From: UBA7236 sp964463165
GTDB taxonomy: Bacteria > Bacteroidota > Bacteroidia > Chitinophagales > BACL12
NCBI GenBank assembly: GCA_964463165.1
Contig: CAYXBK010000006.1
Span: 62,001-126,000 of the forward strand
Reading direction: 5' to 3'
DNA length: 64,000 bases
Under the pieces are notes generated by a model, which was given only the letters and a program-made list of their open reading frames with translations, ran no database searches and had not been told where the DNA came from. Positions within the stretch are counted from its first letter, which is position 1. Each line of letters starts with the position of its first letter. A program made the translations under genes and the position numbers. Shown here in pieces: positions 18,108-26,782 of this stretch.

Positions 18108-18111
18108 TGTT

Positions 18112-18660
18112 TCAGATCGTTGAATTTTGAACAATCTCGTTCTGACTGATCCTGCGGAATGAAAATTTATAGCCTTCGTACACAGCGATCCCGTAAAATA
18201 AAATATCAACCGGCTCAAATGTTTCTCCCATTAAAGAAATTGCACCTCCAAATCCAATTGTTGTAAATGTATCCATGAATCCCAAACCGGAATATTTTCC
18301 GATCATACCGATCACAGTCAGATAATTCCCGAGAAGACATCCGAATAATGAAAGACCGGCGCCGAGTATTCCGAATTTCTGGTCAATTCCGTTTCCTGCA
18401 CTGCGAACCGTGAACCCGACAAGCAAACCAACGCCAACCGCCATAAACCCGATCTGATATTCAGTGGCGATTGTGATCACTGCCCAGAGCCCGGCACCAA
18501 TTAAGGCAGCAATAATCCCGACCAGGATTGCCTTTGGGAAATTTTGCTGACTTTTCAGTTGAGCGACGTATTCATTGAATTTTTCCTGACTTAACTGAGG
18601 TCCTGTTGTTTGCTGATCTTCAGCCTGCTCAAGTTGCTGGCTTTGTTCGTGATTTTCCAT
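18112..18660 (-). CDS. hypothetical multi-pass inner-membrane protein
   Basis: The 182 residues start with a Gln/Glu-rich cytoplasmic tail (EQSQQLEQAEDQQTTGPQ). Four hydrophobic segments follow, about residues 43-65, 70-86, 92-113 and 130-150, and then a short basic end. No enzyme motif is visible. The Gly-rich helices resemble small Bacteroidetes membrane proteins of unknown function. It is convergent with nth (4 bp between stops). It is separated from the upstream minus-strand gene at 18739 by a strong terminator, so it has its own promoter in the interval. Confidence 0.75.
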   Translation of the reverse strand: MENHEQSQQLEQAEDQQTTGPQLSQEKFNEYVAQLKSQQNFPKAILVGIIAALIGAGLWAVITIATEYQIGFMAVGVGLLVGFTVRSAGNGIDQKFGILGAGLSLFGCLLGNYLTVIGMIGKYSGLGFMDTFTTIGFGGAISLMGETFEPVDILFYGIAVYEGYKFSFRRISQNEIVQNSTI

Positions 18661-18684
18661 GTAAAGGGTTTTAAATGTGAGGGT

Positions 18685-18716
18685 AAAAAAAATCCCATCA
18701 ATAATATTGACGGGAT
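18685..18716 (-). terminator. intrinsic terminator after the small secreted-protein gene
   Basis: On the minus strand the sequence folds as an 11-bp stem (ATCCCGTCAAT paired with ATTGATGGGAT, one G-U pair) with a 3-nt loop. It is followed directly by eight T. It lies 23 bp past the stop of the gene at 18739 and before the gene at 18660, so it ends the small secreted-protein transcript. Confidence 0.85.
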
Positions 18717-18738
18717 GATATGAATAAATTGATTGAGA

Positions 18739-19095
18739 TTATTTGCAATGACCTACACAACTCGTGGTGGAATTATGTATAATCCATATATCGCCATAAG
18801 CACGCACATTATCAGATTGAAACTTAGCCATATCCGTATCCGTAGCCGACCATTTTATTTCAAACGAAATTGTCATTACCTGATTCGCTGAATTAAAGGT
18901 GGCATTCACTACATTGAGTGTGATGCCCAGACTTGCCAATTCAGCAGTATACTGTGCCAGTTGCGTTCTTGTTGTTGAACCGTTGATTGCAATTTCAACA
19001 TCATCTGATGAAACCGGAGGTGCTGCATGTGCGGTGGTATGTATTGAAAAACTGATTACAAATGCAAGAGAGAGGAGCTTGACAAAACGTTTCAT
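18739..19095 (-). CDS. small secreted protein with a single repeat-like domain
   Basis: The 118-residue protein starts at the ATG at 19095 with a clear signal peptide (MKRFVKLLSLAFVIS... ending AHA). A longer frame reaching 19224 would put about 43 unlikely residues before the signal peptide. The mature part (VEIAINGSTTRTQLAQ, LASLGITLNVVNATF, QVMTISFEIKW) resembles the small domain found after signal peptides or BlaR1/M56 peptidases in Bacteroidetes, in which a short NG-turn is followed by a TR-x-x-L helix and a meander. Two cysteines lie near the C-terminus (CVGHC). It has its own strong terminator, which suggests an independently expressed single gene. Function unknown. Confidence 0.7.
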   Translation of the reverse strand: MKRFVKLLSLAFVISFSIHTTAHAAPPVSSDDVEIAINGSTTRTQLAQYTAELASLGITLNVVNATFNSANQVMTISFEIKWSATDTDMAKFQSDNVRAYGDIWIIHNSTTSCVGHCK

Positions 19096-19268
19096 AGTTA
19101 AAATTTTTACTAATGTAGAGAGTTTTCCCGAATATGCAAAACATAATCTCTCAACAGCTGCCGATGTAAATGGACATTTGACAGAACATTTACGATTGAG
19201 CGATTCATTGCATCCTGAAAGCATCTGTTCATCCTTTGTTTATTCCTGTTCGTCGGATTTATTTCTTA

Positions 19269-19276
19269 TAATTTTG
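19269..19276 (+). promoter_or_regulatory. putative -7 promoter box TAATTTTG for the TonB-dependent receptor
   Basis: TAATTTTG is an exact TAnnTTTG match lying 36 bp before the ATG at 19313, in the divergent 217-bp spacer. No -33 TTTG is found at 17-23 bp. Confidence 0.45.
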
Positions 19277-19312
19277 TTACCTGATTTTCTTTTGCAGCAG
19301 AAATAAACCAAA

Positions 19313-21691
19313 ATGAAAAAATTCATTTCCACAGCAGTCTCAATTATATTAATTGCAACTGCATCTGTTGCGCAAAATTTTTCGCAAACCATCCGTGGTC
19401 GGGTTATCGATCATCAATCTGATGCACCACTGCCCGGCGTGAATATTATTTTGCTTGATATGGACCCGGTTATTGGAACAAGTAGCGATATTGATGGATA
19501 TTATGCGATTGAAAATGTTCCAATCGGCCGTGTTTCTCTGCAGGCCACTTTTGTTGGCTATGAACCCGTCACATTAAATAATCTGGAACTTACTTCGGGA
19601 AAAGAACTCGTATTAAATTTTGAAATGGAAGAACAGATAATTGAAATGGATGAAGTTGTGATTAAAGCATCATCTGAAAAAACGGAAACAAATAATGAAA
19701 TGACCACCGTAAGTGCAAGGCAATTTACAATCGAAGAAAGTCAGCGATATGCAGGTGCAAGAAATGATGTGAGCAGAATGGCGCAGAACTTCGCGGGTGT
19801 GAGAGGTGCGAATGATGCAGTGAACGATATTGTTATCCGCGGAAATTCACCCGTTGGTTTATTGTGGCGTCTTGAAGGAATTGATATCCCCAATCCAAAC
19901 CATTTTGGTGATTTTGGTTCAACCGGAGGGCCGGTTTCGATGTTAAATAATAACGTGCTTGCAAACAGTGATTTTTTAACCGGCGCATTTCCAGCAGAAT
20001 ACGGCAATGGAATTTCAGGTGTATTTGATCTAAAAATGCGGAATGGAAATATCGACAAGCACGAATTTCTCGGACAGATCGGATTAAACGGCCTTGAAGC
20101 AGGAGCGGAGGGGCCGCTCAATAAAAATAACCGGTCTTCCTATTTAATTAATTATCGTTACTCCACACTCGGAATTATGAGTGCACTGGGAATTAATTTC
20201 GGAACCGGAACTGCAATTCCTTATTATCAGGATCTTACATTTAAATTTAATTTTCCTACAGGAACAAAAGGATCTTTTTCAGTTTTCGGTTTAGGTGGTT
20301 TCAGTTCAATTGACCTGATCTCAAGCGGAGATCAGAATGCCGAATCAAATCTCTATATCGATTATGTGGACGTCTATAACCGGGTGAAAACAGGTGTAGC
20401 AGGTATTTCACACACATATCTTATTGATAATACTTCTTACACGAAACTTACACTTGCCGTTTCCTCGATTACAAATAATAATATTGTTGATTCTGTTTCA
20501 TACGAAACATTCGAAGCTTTTGATTTTTACCGCGAACATTTTGAATTGAATAAAATTTCAGGAGTTTTTTATTACAAGAAAAAATTCAATCCGAAAAATA
20601 CACTTGAAGCAGGCATCCGTGCAGATGATTTACTTGTAAATGTTGCAGACAGTATTTTACGGATCGACCAATATGAGATACTGACTGAATTCGACGGATC
20701 AACGTATTTAATTCAACCTTATGCCGAATGGCAGCATAAATTCAATGATAAATTAACATTGAATGCGGGGTTGCATTACCAGATACTTACACTCAACAAC
20801 AGTGATCAGCTTGAACCGCGTGCAGGATTGAAATACAAAATATCTGAAAGAGATATGATTTCGATTGGATATGGTTTGCACAGCATGACAGCACCGCTTG
20901 CAATTTATTTTCAGACAGCTTATACACCATCCGGCGCATTATATCAGCCTAATACAAATCTGGATCTGGTGAAAGCACACCACTTAATTTTCGGATATGA
21001 TCATATATTTAATGAAACGGTTCGTGCGAAAGCCGAAATATATTATCAGCGCTTATTTGATGTTGTTACCGATCGTGATTCTTCTTCTTATTCCGGATTG
21101 AATACCGGCACATTTTCACTCGGCCTTCCGGATTCAATGGCAAACACCGGCACGGGCGAAAACTATGGAATGGAATTAACGGTTGAAAAATTTCTTGACA
21201 ATGGGTTTTATTTTCTTATTACAGGTTCGTTATATAAATCCATTTATGTCGGAAGCGACGGAATTGAGAGAAGCACTGCATTTGATGGAAATTATGTTGG
21301 AAATATTCTTGCAGGAAAAGAATTTATGCTTCAATCGAAAAAAGAAACGGTGAAATTTAAAAAATCACTGGTAGTTGACGGACGATTTACAGCAGCGGGC
21401 GGGCAACGGTATACGCCTGTTGATCTCACTGCATCCATTGCTGCCGGAGAAGCGGTGTATCAATCCGAAAATGCATACAGTGAACAATTTTCAGATTATA
21501 TGCGCCTTGATCTGCGTGCCGCATTTAAATTAAACGGAAAAAATGCATCACAGGAATGGGCAATCGATGTGCAAAATGTTACGAACAGAGAAAACCCGTT
21601 TTCTGAAAGATATAATCCGGTGATGCATGAAGTGGTTACAATAAATCAATTGGGTATTTTTCCCGTGATGCAATATCGAATTACATTCTGA
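19313..21691 (+). CDS. TonB-dependent receptor with N-terminal carboxypeptidase regulatory-like domain
   Basis: The 792 residues comprise a signal peptide (1-20), a CarboxypepD_reg-like domain (about 25-115; IRGRVIDHQSDAPLPGVNI, GTSSDIDGYY), a TonB plug (about 140-250; NDIVIRGNSPVGLLWRLEGI) and a C-terminal beta-barrel ending in MQYRITF with the terminal Phe. It would import a ligand across the outer membrane with energy from TonB-ExbBD. No SusD partner is adjacent, so it need not be a SusCD glycan system. A LytS/LytTR sensor-regulator pair begins 17 bp downstream, so it may be controlled by or co-transcribed with those genes. The ligand is unknown. Confidence 0.92.
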   Translation: MKKFISTAVSIILIATASVAQNFSQTIRGRVIDHQSDAPLPGVNIILLDMDPVIGTSSDIDGYYAIENVPIGRVSLQATFVGYEPVTLNNLELTSGKELVLNFEMEEQIIEMDEVVIKASSEKTETNNEMTTVSARQFTIEESQRYAGARNDVSRMAQNFAGVRGANDAVNDIVIRGNSPVGLLWRLEGIDIPNPNHFGDFGSTGGPVSMLNNNVLANSDFLTGAFPAEYGNGISGVFDLKMRNGNIDKHEFLGQIGLNGLEAGAEGPLNKNNRSSYLINYRYSTLGIMSALGINFGTGTAIPYYQDLTFKFNFPTGTKGSFSVFGLGGFSSIDLISSGDQNAESNLYIDYVDVYNRVKTGVAGISHTYLIDNTSYTKLTLAVSSITNNNIVDSVSYETFEAFDFYREHFELNKISGVFYYKKKFNPKNTLEAGIRADDLLVNVADSILRIDQYEILTEFDGSTYLIQPYAEWQHKFNDKLTLNAGLHYQILTLNNSDQLEPRAGLKYKISERDMISIGYGLHSMTAPLAIYFQTAYTPSGALYQPNTNLDLVKAHHLIFGYDHIFNETVRAKAEIYYQRLFDVVTDRDSSSYSGLNTGTFSLGLPDSMANTGTGENYGMELTVEKFLDNGFYFLITGSLYKSIYVGSDGIERSTAFDGNYVGNILAGKEFMLQSKKETVKFKKSLVVDGRFTAAGGQRYTPVDLTASIAAGEAVYQSENAYSEQFSDYMRLDLRAAFKLNGKNASQEWAIDVQNVTNRENPFSERYNPVMHEVVTINQLGIFPVMQYRITF

Positions 21692-21708
21692 TTAAATAAT
21701 ACCCGATT

Positions 21709-22761
21709 GTGAAGAAGAACATGCATTTAAAACCGCTCAACAAAAAAGTATTATTCTGGATGATACTTATTGTTGGTATGGTGCCTACAATTTTCAGTGC
21801 TGTTTCGGCAACAGTTTTCCATACATGGGATGAATTTAAAACCTTTTGTGTTCCATCAACAATATTTTCACTGGTTGTTACGGCAACGCTTTTTCTTATT
21901 AATATTTTCATATTTCAGAAACTGCATCATCTGTATCCGGATAAACAGCATGCTGTAAAAAGGATTTTACTTGCACTGTTCATTGCACAAATTCTTTCGA
22001 ATCTGATCATGTATGTTTATTGGGAAGTATATAATTCCGTTTATGTGCATATGGCCGACGACAGATCCGTAAAATTCACCAATCATGTGCTTACCATTGT
22101 ACTGGTTACAATTGTTGACCTCATCCTTGAAGCACGTTATTATTTATTTCGCTGGCACGAAGCGGCAATTGAAGCGGAGAAATTACAGAAGGAAACGAGC
22201 ATTGCTCAGCTTGAAAGTTTGCGCACACAGGTGAATCCGCATTTTTTATTCAACAGTTTAAATGCATTGCAATCGTTAATTGAAATTGATCAGCAAAAAG
22301 CAAAACAATTTGTGCAGGAATTATCCAAAGTATACCGCTATGTGATCGATCATAAAGATGATATGGTGGTTGAACTGCAGGAAGAATTAAATTTTATCCG
22401 GTCGTATATCTTTTTACATAAAATCAGGTTTGGAAATAATCTGGTGTACGATACCAGCATTGATGCAGCCGCAATGAAAAAATTTGTACCGCCGCTTACC
22501 CTGCAATTGCTGGTTGAAAATGCTGTAAAGCACAATATTATTTCTGCAGAAAAACCATTGCATATCGAGATCAGCTCATTGAACGGTTCGCTCATTGTGA
22601 AAAATAATCTGCAACCGAGAACCGAGAAAGCCGGTTCAACGGGAATCGGTTTGCAGAATTTAAAGGAGCGGTATCATCTGATTTACGATCTTCAGCCTGA
22701 ATTCAAAATAACAGAAGGAAATTATATCGCTACAGTACCTTTGATTGAAACAGAACAATAA
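21709..22761 (+). CDS. LytS-type sensor histidine kinase
   Basis: Four membrane segments (about 14-36, 50-70, 84-105, 125-145) precede a short linker and a His_kinase domain. The phospho-acceptor His178 lies in the VNPHFLFNSL motif, the N-box is LLVENAVKHN (267-276) and the G-box is GIGLQNLKERY (312-322). The start is taken at GTG 21709; an ATG in frame at 21721 is equally possible and changes only four residues. It overlaps the response regulator by 1 bp (TAATG), so the pair is co-translated. It has no periplasmic sensor domain, which suggests that it detects a membrane signal. Confidence 0.9.
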   Translation: MKKNMHLKPLNKKVLFWMILIVGMVPTIFSAVSATVFHTWDEFKTFCVPSTIFSLVVTATLFLINIFIFQKLHHLYPDKQHAVKRILLALFIAQILSNLIMYVYWEVYNSVYVHMADDRSVKFTNHVLTIVLVTIVDLILEARYYLFRWHEAAIEAEKLQKETSIAQLESLRTQVNPHFLFNSLNALQSLIEIDQQKAKQFVQELSKVYRYVIDHKDDMVVELQEELNFIRSYIFLHKIRFGNNLVYDTSIDAAAMKKFVPPLTLQLLVENAVKHNIISAEKPLHIEISSLNGSLIVKNNLQPRTEKAGSTGIGLQNLKERYHLIYDLQPEFKITEGNYIATVPLIETEQ

Positions 22762-23507
22762 TGAAGGTTGTAATAATTGAAGACGAAATGATCGCCGCAG
22801 ATTATCTGGAAAAGATGATCAGGGAATATGACCCGAAAATTCAGGTGATGGCGAAACTTGATTCTGTTTCCTCTTCGGTGATCTGGTTGCAAAATCATCA
22901 GCCCGATTTAATTTTCCTGGATATTCATTTGGCGGATGATATCAGTTTCAAAATTTTTGAGCAGGTCGAAATCAATATTCCCGTGATTTTCACAACCGCT
23001 TACGATCATTATGCAATCAGGGCATTTAAATTAAACAGTATTGATTATCTGCTCAAACCGATCGACAGGGAAGAATTATTCAGAAGTATTGATAAATATA
23101 AATCGCTGCACACTTCGCAAATTGATCTCCGTTTGCTTGCAGGAATGATCAATCAGCAAAAACCGGAATATCAGGAGCGCGACCTGGTTTCTGCGGGACA
23201 AAAACTGCGCTCTGTGCCAACCGCTGATGTAGCTTATTTTTTTGCAGAACAAAAACTTTCCTTTCTTACAGATCATAGCGGGAGGCAATTTATTATTGAC
23301 CAATCGCTCGATAAACTTGAAACATTGATCGATCCGCTCCATTTTTTCAGGATCAACCGCCAGTTTATTGTTTCTTTCAGATCGATTAAAAACATGACCA
23401 GTTATTCAAAATCGAGAGTAAAACTTGAACTAACCCCTCAAACAGAACGGGATACGATCGTTAGTGTGGAAAGAGCTGCGGATTTTAAAAACTGGCTGAA
23501 CAGGTAA
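22761..23507 (+). CDS. LytTR-family response regulator
   Basis: The 248 residues form a receiver domain (1-120) and a LytTR DNA-binding domain (about 145-245). The acidic pocket is EDE at 7-9, the phosphorylated Asp54 is in LIFLDIHL, and Lys99 is in DYLLKPI. The LytTR half shows FFRINRQFIVS and KSRVKLELTP. It is coupled to the kinase at 21709 and should bind promoter repeats of its target genes, perhaps including the receptor at 19313. The transcript then meets a structured 321-bp spacer. Confidence 0.93.
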   Translation: MKVVIIEDEMIAADYLEKMIREYDPKIQVMAKLDSVSSSVIWLQNHQPDLIFLDIHLADDISFKIFEQVEINIPVIFTTAYDHYAIRAFKLNSIDYLLKPIDREELFRSIDKYKSLHTSQIDLRLLAGMINQQKPEYQERDLVSAGQKLRSVPTADVAYFFAEQKLSFLTDHSGRQFIIDQSLDKLETLIDPLHFFRINRQFIVSFRSIKNMTSYSKSRVKLELTPQTERDTIVSVERAADFKNWLNR

Positions 23508-23828
23508 GAAAAAATATTTTAATTTTTCTTCCAGGACTTTTAAAAAAAAATCCATACGAACATCTGGTTTGGAAGACCTCAAACGTCAAGTTAGAGGTGC
23601 CGGAAAATGTCAGTAATCGGGATTTTTCATCCGCCGAAAGCGGAATACCGCACGCCTTAAATTTTCCGAGCATGGTTCAGATTGATTAATCAATGTTAGA
23701 TCACCAAACTCTCTGCCCGTATGGATTGTTATCCGGATAAACGGATAATCTTTATTGCTTCCAAGTTACTGCGTTCATTCGAATAAATCAAATTTAATCT
23801 GCTAATTTTCCGGAAAATTTACATTTCA
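23508..23828. other. gene-free 321-bp spacer rich in inverted repeats; candidate structured RNA or dispersed repeat
   Basis: No credible gene is seen. The spacer holds a T/A-rich stretch after the LytTR stop that may terminate it. Then ACCTC/GAGGT arms (23576-23580 and 23594-23598) and CGGAAAAT (23600-23607) facing ATTTTCCG (23662-23669), which enclose a compact CCGC-CGAAA-GCGG hairpin (about 23631-23643). It also has the perfect 14-bp palindrome ATTGATTAATCAAT (23681-23694) and the hairpin TTATCCG-GATAAA-CGGATAA (23729-23748). A minus-strand frame of 62 codons overlaps part of it but has no coding support. Promoter-like TAATTTTC lies just before the next gene. Confidence 0.4.
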
Positions 23829-26114
23829 ATGTTAAGAACAATCAGCTTGATTCTTGCTGCATTTTTTATTTCCTGTTCGGCATCCAAGCCCGACGAAACA
23901 ATTGTGCATAATAATTGGCCCGGCCGCTCCGAATTGTTTCATAATTTCCGGAATGCAACTGAATATATTCTTGTGTATAATAAGGACGATTATGAAGTGT
24001 ATGCACAAATGCAAAATGCAGTGAAATCGGTTGAAGAATTTCAGGACAGGATGAAAATAGTTTTGAAGGAAGATGATGAAGTGACGGAAGAAGACTTAAA
24101 AAATTATCCTGTTTATATCGCTGGTACCGCAAATAATTTATTGATAAAACGACTCGATGGAATTATTCCTTTCAAATTATTTGAAAATGGTTTTGAATTC
24201 GACGGGGTAGATTATAAAAATAAAACAGACATCCTTAAAATTTCCTTTTATCCGAATCCCTTTCATCCGGAACTTCCTGTTACCATGATCCTCGGGAATG
24301 ATCAGCTTGCTGTTGCCGAATTCATGAATCAGGCGTTGCATGAAAGCTGGGGTGGATTTTTTTGGGATAATTGGGGATACCAGGTATTGCGGCAAAATAA
24401 AAGACTCATCATCGGAAATTTTTCTGAGGATACCACACATTTATGGTCAATGGATAAAAAGGTACATTGGGAATTTGATTATACCGGAAAAGAAGTTGAT
24501 CGTGCATCCAATTTAAATGTATTTGATCACCAGTCCGGCATTGCACAAACATCAATTGATGCATATACAAATGCCACAGAAAATGCAATCAATAATATGG
24601 AAGCATTTGCCGGTAAAGAGCTGCAGGAAAGTATTGAATTACATATCTGCCCTACAGTTGAGGCAATGGCTCTTGCATTTAATGCCGCCGATCAAACCTG
24701 TATAGGTGATGATGCGAAAACAATTTACACGGTGATTAATAATGCGTATCAGGGTATTTCAAACGGTTACGAATTATTGCCGGTTGTGCATGCACTTATG
24801 GGAAAACCAAAACTGCAGGCCTTCGATAAAGGACTCGCAGTGTATTTCACTCCGAACTGGCAGGGCAGGGGTTATGCATTTTGGGGAAATAAACTGAATA
24901 TGGCGGATGCATTACCCGAATTATCGGAATTACTCGACAATGAATTATATGCATCCAATTCAACATTGATCATTGATTGTATGTCGGCTATGTTTATTCA
25001 GTTTTTAATAGATACAAAAGGAAAAGAATATCTGCTGAATAATTTCACATCATTTGAAAATAAATCTGCCGAATTAAATACACTCGATAAAGATTGGAAA
25101 AAATTTCTGGATAAAAATTATCATCACGCAACACCTCCCGAACCGCAGATACCAGTGTCAAATCAATTTTTAAAAGGCTTCAATTTTGCACACGAGGGAT
25201 ATGATATTTACAACGGTTATATGGGGACACTCGCAATGCAATCACTTGAAAAATTAAAATCAATTGGCTCCAATACTGTTTCCATTATTCCGTATTCCGG
25301 ATTTCGTTCAATGAGTGATCCCCATCCGTTTCGGATTTCCAACAGTGCAGGTGCCGAAAATGATGCTGCCGTGATAAGGTCGGCATTCAAGGCGGAACAA
25401 CTTGGATTTACAGTCATGCTGAAACCACAAATATGGTCGTGGCTGGGCTGGACAGGTGATATCACAATGAAATCAGAAGAAGAATGGCAATTGTTTTTTA
25501 AATATTACGGCGAATGGATCATACATTATGCAATGCTTGCTGAAATTCATCACATAGAAATTTTTTGCGTAGGGAATGAATTTAAAAACGCAACACTTAC
25601 ACATCAAAAAGAATGGGAAGATCTATTTGATCAGGTGCGGAAAATTTATACCGGAAAAATCACGTATGCCGCAAACTGGGGTGATGAATTTGAAAATGTT
25701 ACTTTTTGGAATAAGCTCGATTATATTGCTGTTAATTGCTATTATCCTTTGAGCGCAAAAGCAAATCCGACGGATGAAGAATTAGCACAACAAATGGAAA
25801 ATAATCTGGACCTGATAGAGTCGGTTCAGAAAAAATACAATAAACCTTTGCTGTTTACCGAGATCGGATTTAAAAGTATCGACAGCCCGTGGATTGCACC
25901 GCACAAAGATGAAGATGAACAGGGATACAACGAATTATCGCAAAAACGCTGTTACGAAATAATGTTTGAGGCAATGGCAGATGAACCCTGGATCAAAGGA
26001 GTGTATTTGTGGAAATGGCCATCGTATATGGATTTTTCAAAAGAATATCAAAAGGATTTTAACCCTTGCAATAAACAGGCTGAAATTGTAATCAAAGATT
26101 GGTTTATGCGCTGA
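23829..26114 (+). CDS. lipoprotein: degenerate gluzincin-like domain plus GH113-like glycosidase domain
   Basis: The lipobox FFISC places the lipidated Cys at 16. Residues about 20-430 form a domain of unknown assignment whose end resembles a peptidase MA (gluzincin) core: ELLPVVHAL (315-323) where HExxH is expected, and FDKGLAVYF (332-340) where an EGLA-type third ligand is expected. Both metal-binding sites are damaged. Residues 448-755 look like a GH113-type TIM barrel (LKGFNFAHEGYD). The acid/base would be Glu584 in VGNE and the nucleophile Glu678 in LLFTEIGF. GH113 contains beta-mannanases; the substrate here is unknown. The gene stands alone after the structured spacer. Confidence 0.75.
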   Translation: MLRTISLILAAFFISCSASKPDETIVHNNWPGRSELFHNFRNATEYILVYNKDDYEVYAQMQNAVKSVEEFQDRMKIVLKEDDEVTEEDLKNYPVYIAGTANNLLIKRLDGIIPFKLFENGFEFDGVDYKNKTDILKISFYPNPFHPELPVTMILGNDQLAVAEFMNQALHESWGGFFWDNWGYQVLRQNKRLIIGNFSEDTTHLWSMDKKVHWEFDYTGKEVDRASNLNVFDHQSGIAQTSIDAYTNATENAINNMEAFAGKELQESIELHICPTVEAMALAFNAADQTCIGDDAKTIYTVINNAYQGISNGYELLPVVHALMGKPKLQAFDKGLAVYFTPNWQGRGYAFWGNKLNMADALPELSELLDNELYASNSTLIIDCMSAMFIQFLIDTKGKEYLLNNFTSFENKSAELNTLDKDWKKFLDKNYHHATPPEPQIPVSNQFLKGFNFAHEGYDIYNGYMGTLAMQSLEKLKSIGSNTVSIIPYSGFRSMSDPHPFRISNSAGAENDAAVIRSAFKAEQLGFTVMLKPQIWSWLGWTGDITMKSEEEWQLFFKYYGEWIIHYAMLAEIHHIEIFCVGNEFKNATLTHQKEWEDLFDQVRKIYTGKITYAANWGDEFENVTFWNKLDYIAVNCYYPLSAKANPTDEELAQQMENNLDLIESVQKKYNKPLLFTEIGFKSIDSPWIAPHKDEDEQGYNELSQKRCYEIMFEAMADEPWIKGVYLWKWPSYMDFSKEYQKDFNPCNKQAEIVIKDWFMR

Positions 26115-26127
26115 AATTTCTTCTCTC

Positions 26128-26754
26128 TCAATAAGAATAAAAGCAATCCGTTTTATACAATATTGTGTAGTCCACTATATTTTGAATGGATATTCTTTTC
26201 ATATCCCGTTTCAGCGTTTTATCATTTAATACATCGGTTGTGAGCGTCCATACTTTGCAGAAATCGGTTTCCATGGTTTTTTGTGCCTGCACCATCGCGA
26301 GAATAATACTGATGGTAAAACTTGATGGTTTTTTATCTTTCGCCATTTGCAAAATATTCATCGCATCATCCACCACAAAATAATTATCCATTGCCATCAT
26401 ATAACCAAGGCAAAGAAGTTCATCAGCATTTAAACTGCTGAGTTGCAATCCCGCGGTTGTTGTTCCGTGTTTTTTCGCAAGATGGCCTTTGAAAATGTCA
26501 GCATTATGCGTGCCGTCGTAATTCCAGCCGATCGCATTAATCAACGCCGCTTTCGCATCGATCGGCTTTTTTGAATCGAGAAGAAATGCTGCAACATCGT
26601 CATTAAATGCCCGGTCAAAAACCGCTTTCTCAATAATTGGATATTCCGGATAATTGGCGGCAAAATACGTGGAGGTAAGCGGAGAATCGGCTTTCGCCAA
26701 CGGGCTGCCGAGCACAAGACATAGAATAAAAAATGCTGTTGAGCGTATTTTCAT
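26128..26754 (-). CDS. secreted hypothetical protein
   Basis: The 208 residues start with a signal peptide (about 1-21, LGSPLAKA). The mature part is mostly helical, with short conserved-looking stretches (LLDSKKPIDAKAALINAIGW, then LNADELLCLGYMMAMDN). No catalytic motif is visible. The helical pairs could be TPR-like, but I cannot assign a family. It is divergent from the gene at 26783 across only 28 bp and converges on the GH113-like gene with 13 bp between stops. Confidence 0.7.
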   Translation of the reverse strand: MKIRSTAFFILCLVLGSPLAKADSPLTSTYFAANYPEYPIIEKAVFDRAFNDDVAAFLLDSKKPIDAKAALINAIGWNYDGTHNADIFKGHLAKKHGTTTAGLQLSSLNADELLCLGYMMAMDNYFVVDDAMNILQMAKDKKPSSFTISIILAMVQAQKTMETDFCKVWTLTTDVLNDKTLKRDMKRISIQNIVDYTILYKTDCFYSY

Positions 26755-26767
26755 TTTTTTTATTTTT

Positions 26768-26775
26768 TAATTTCG
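26768..26775 (+). promoter_or_regulatory. putative -7 box TAATTTCG in a 28-bp divergent spacer
   Basis: TAATTTCG differs from TAnnTTTG at one position and ends 7 bp before the ATG at 26783. The whole gap between the divergent starts is 28 bp, so any promoter for either gene must overlap the other gene's 5' end. Confidence 0.35.
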
Positions 26776-26782
26776 CATAATT

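Noticed and set aside
23485..23673. 62-codon minus-strand frame over the end of the LytTR gene and the structured spacer
   Set aside because: It overlaps the real response-regulator end, has no promoter or start signal and its composition follows the inverted repeats. Treated as part of the spacer, not as a gene.
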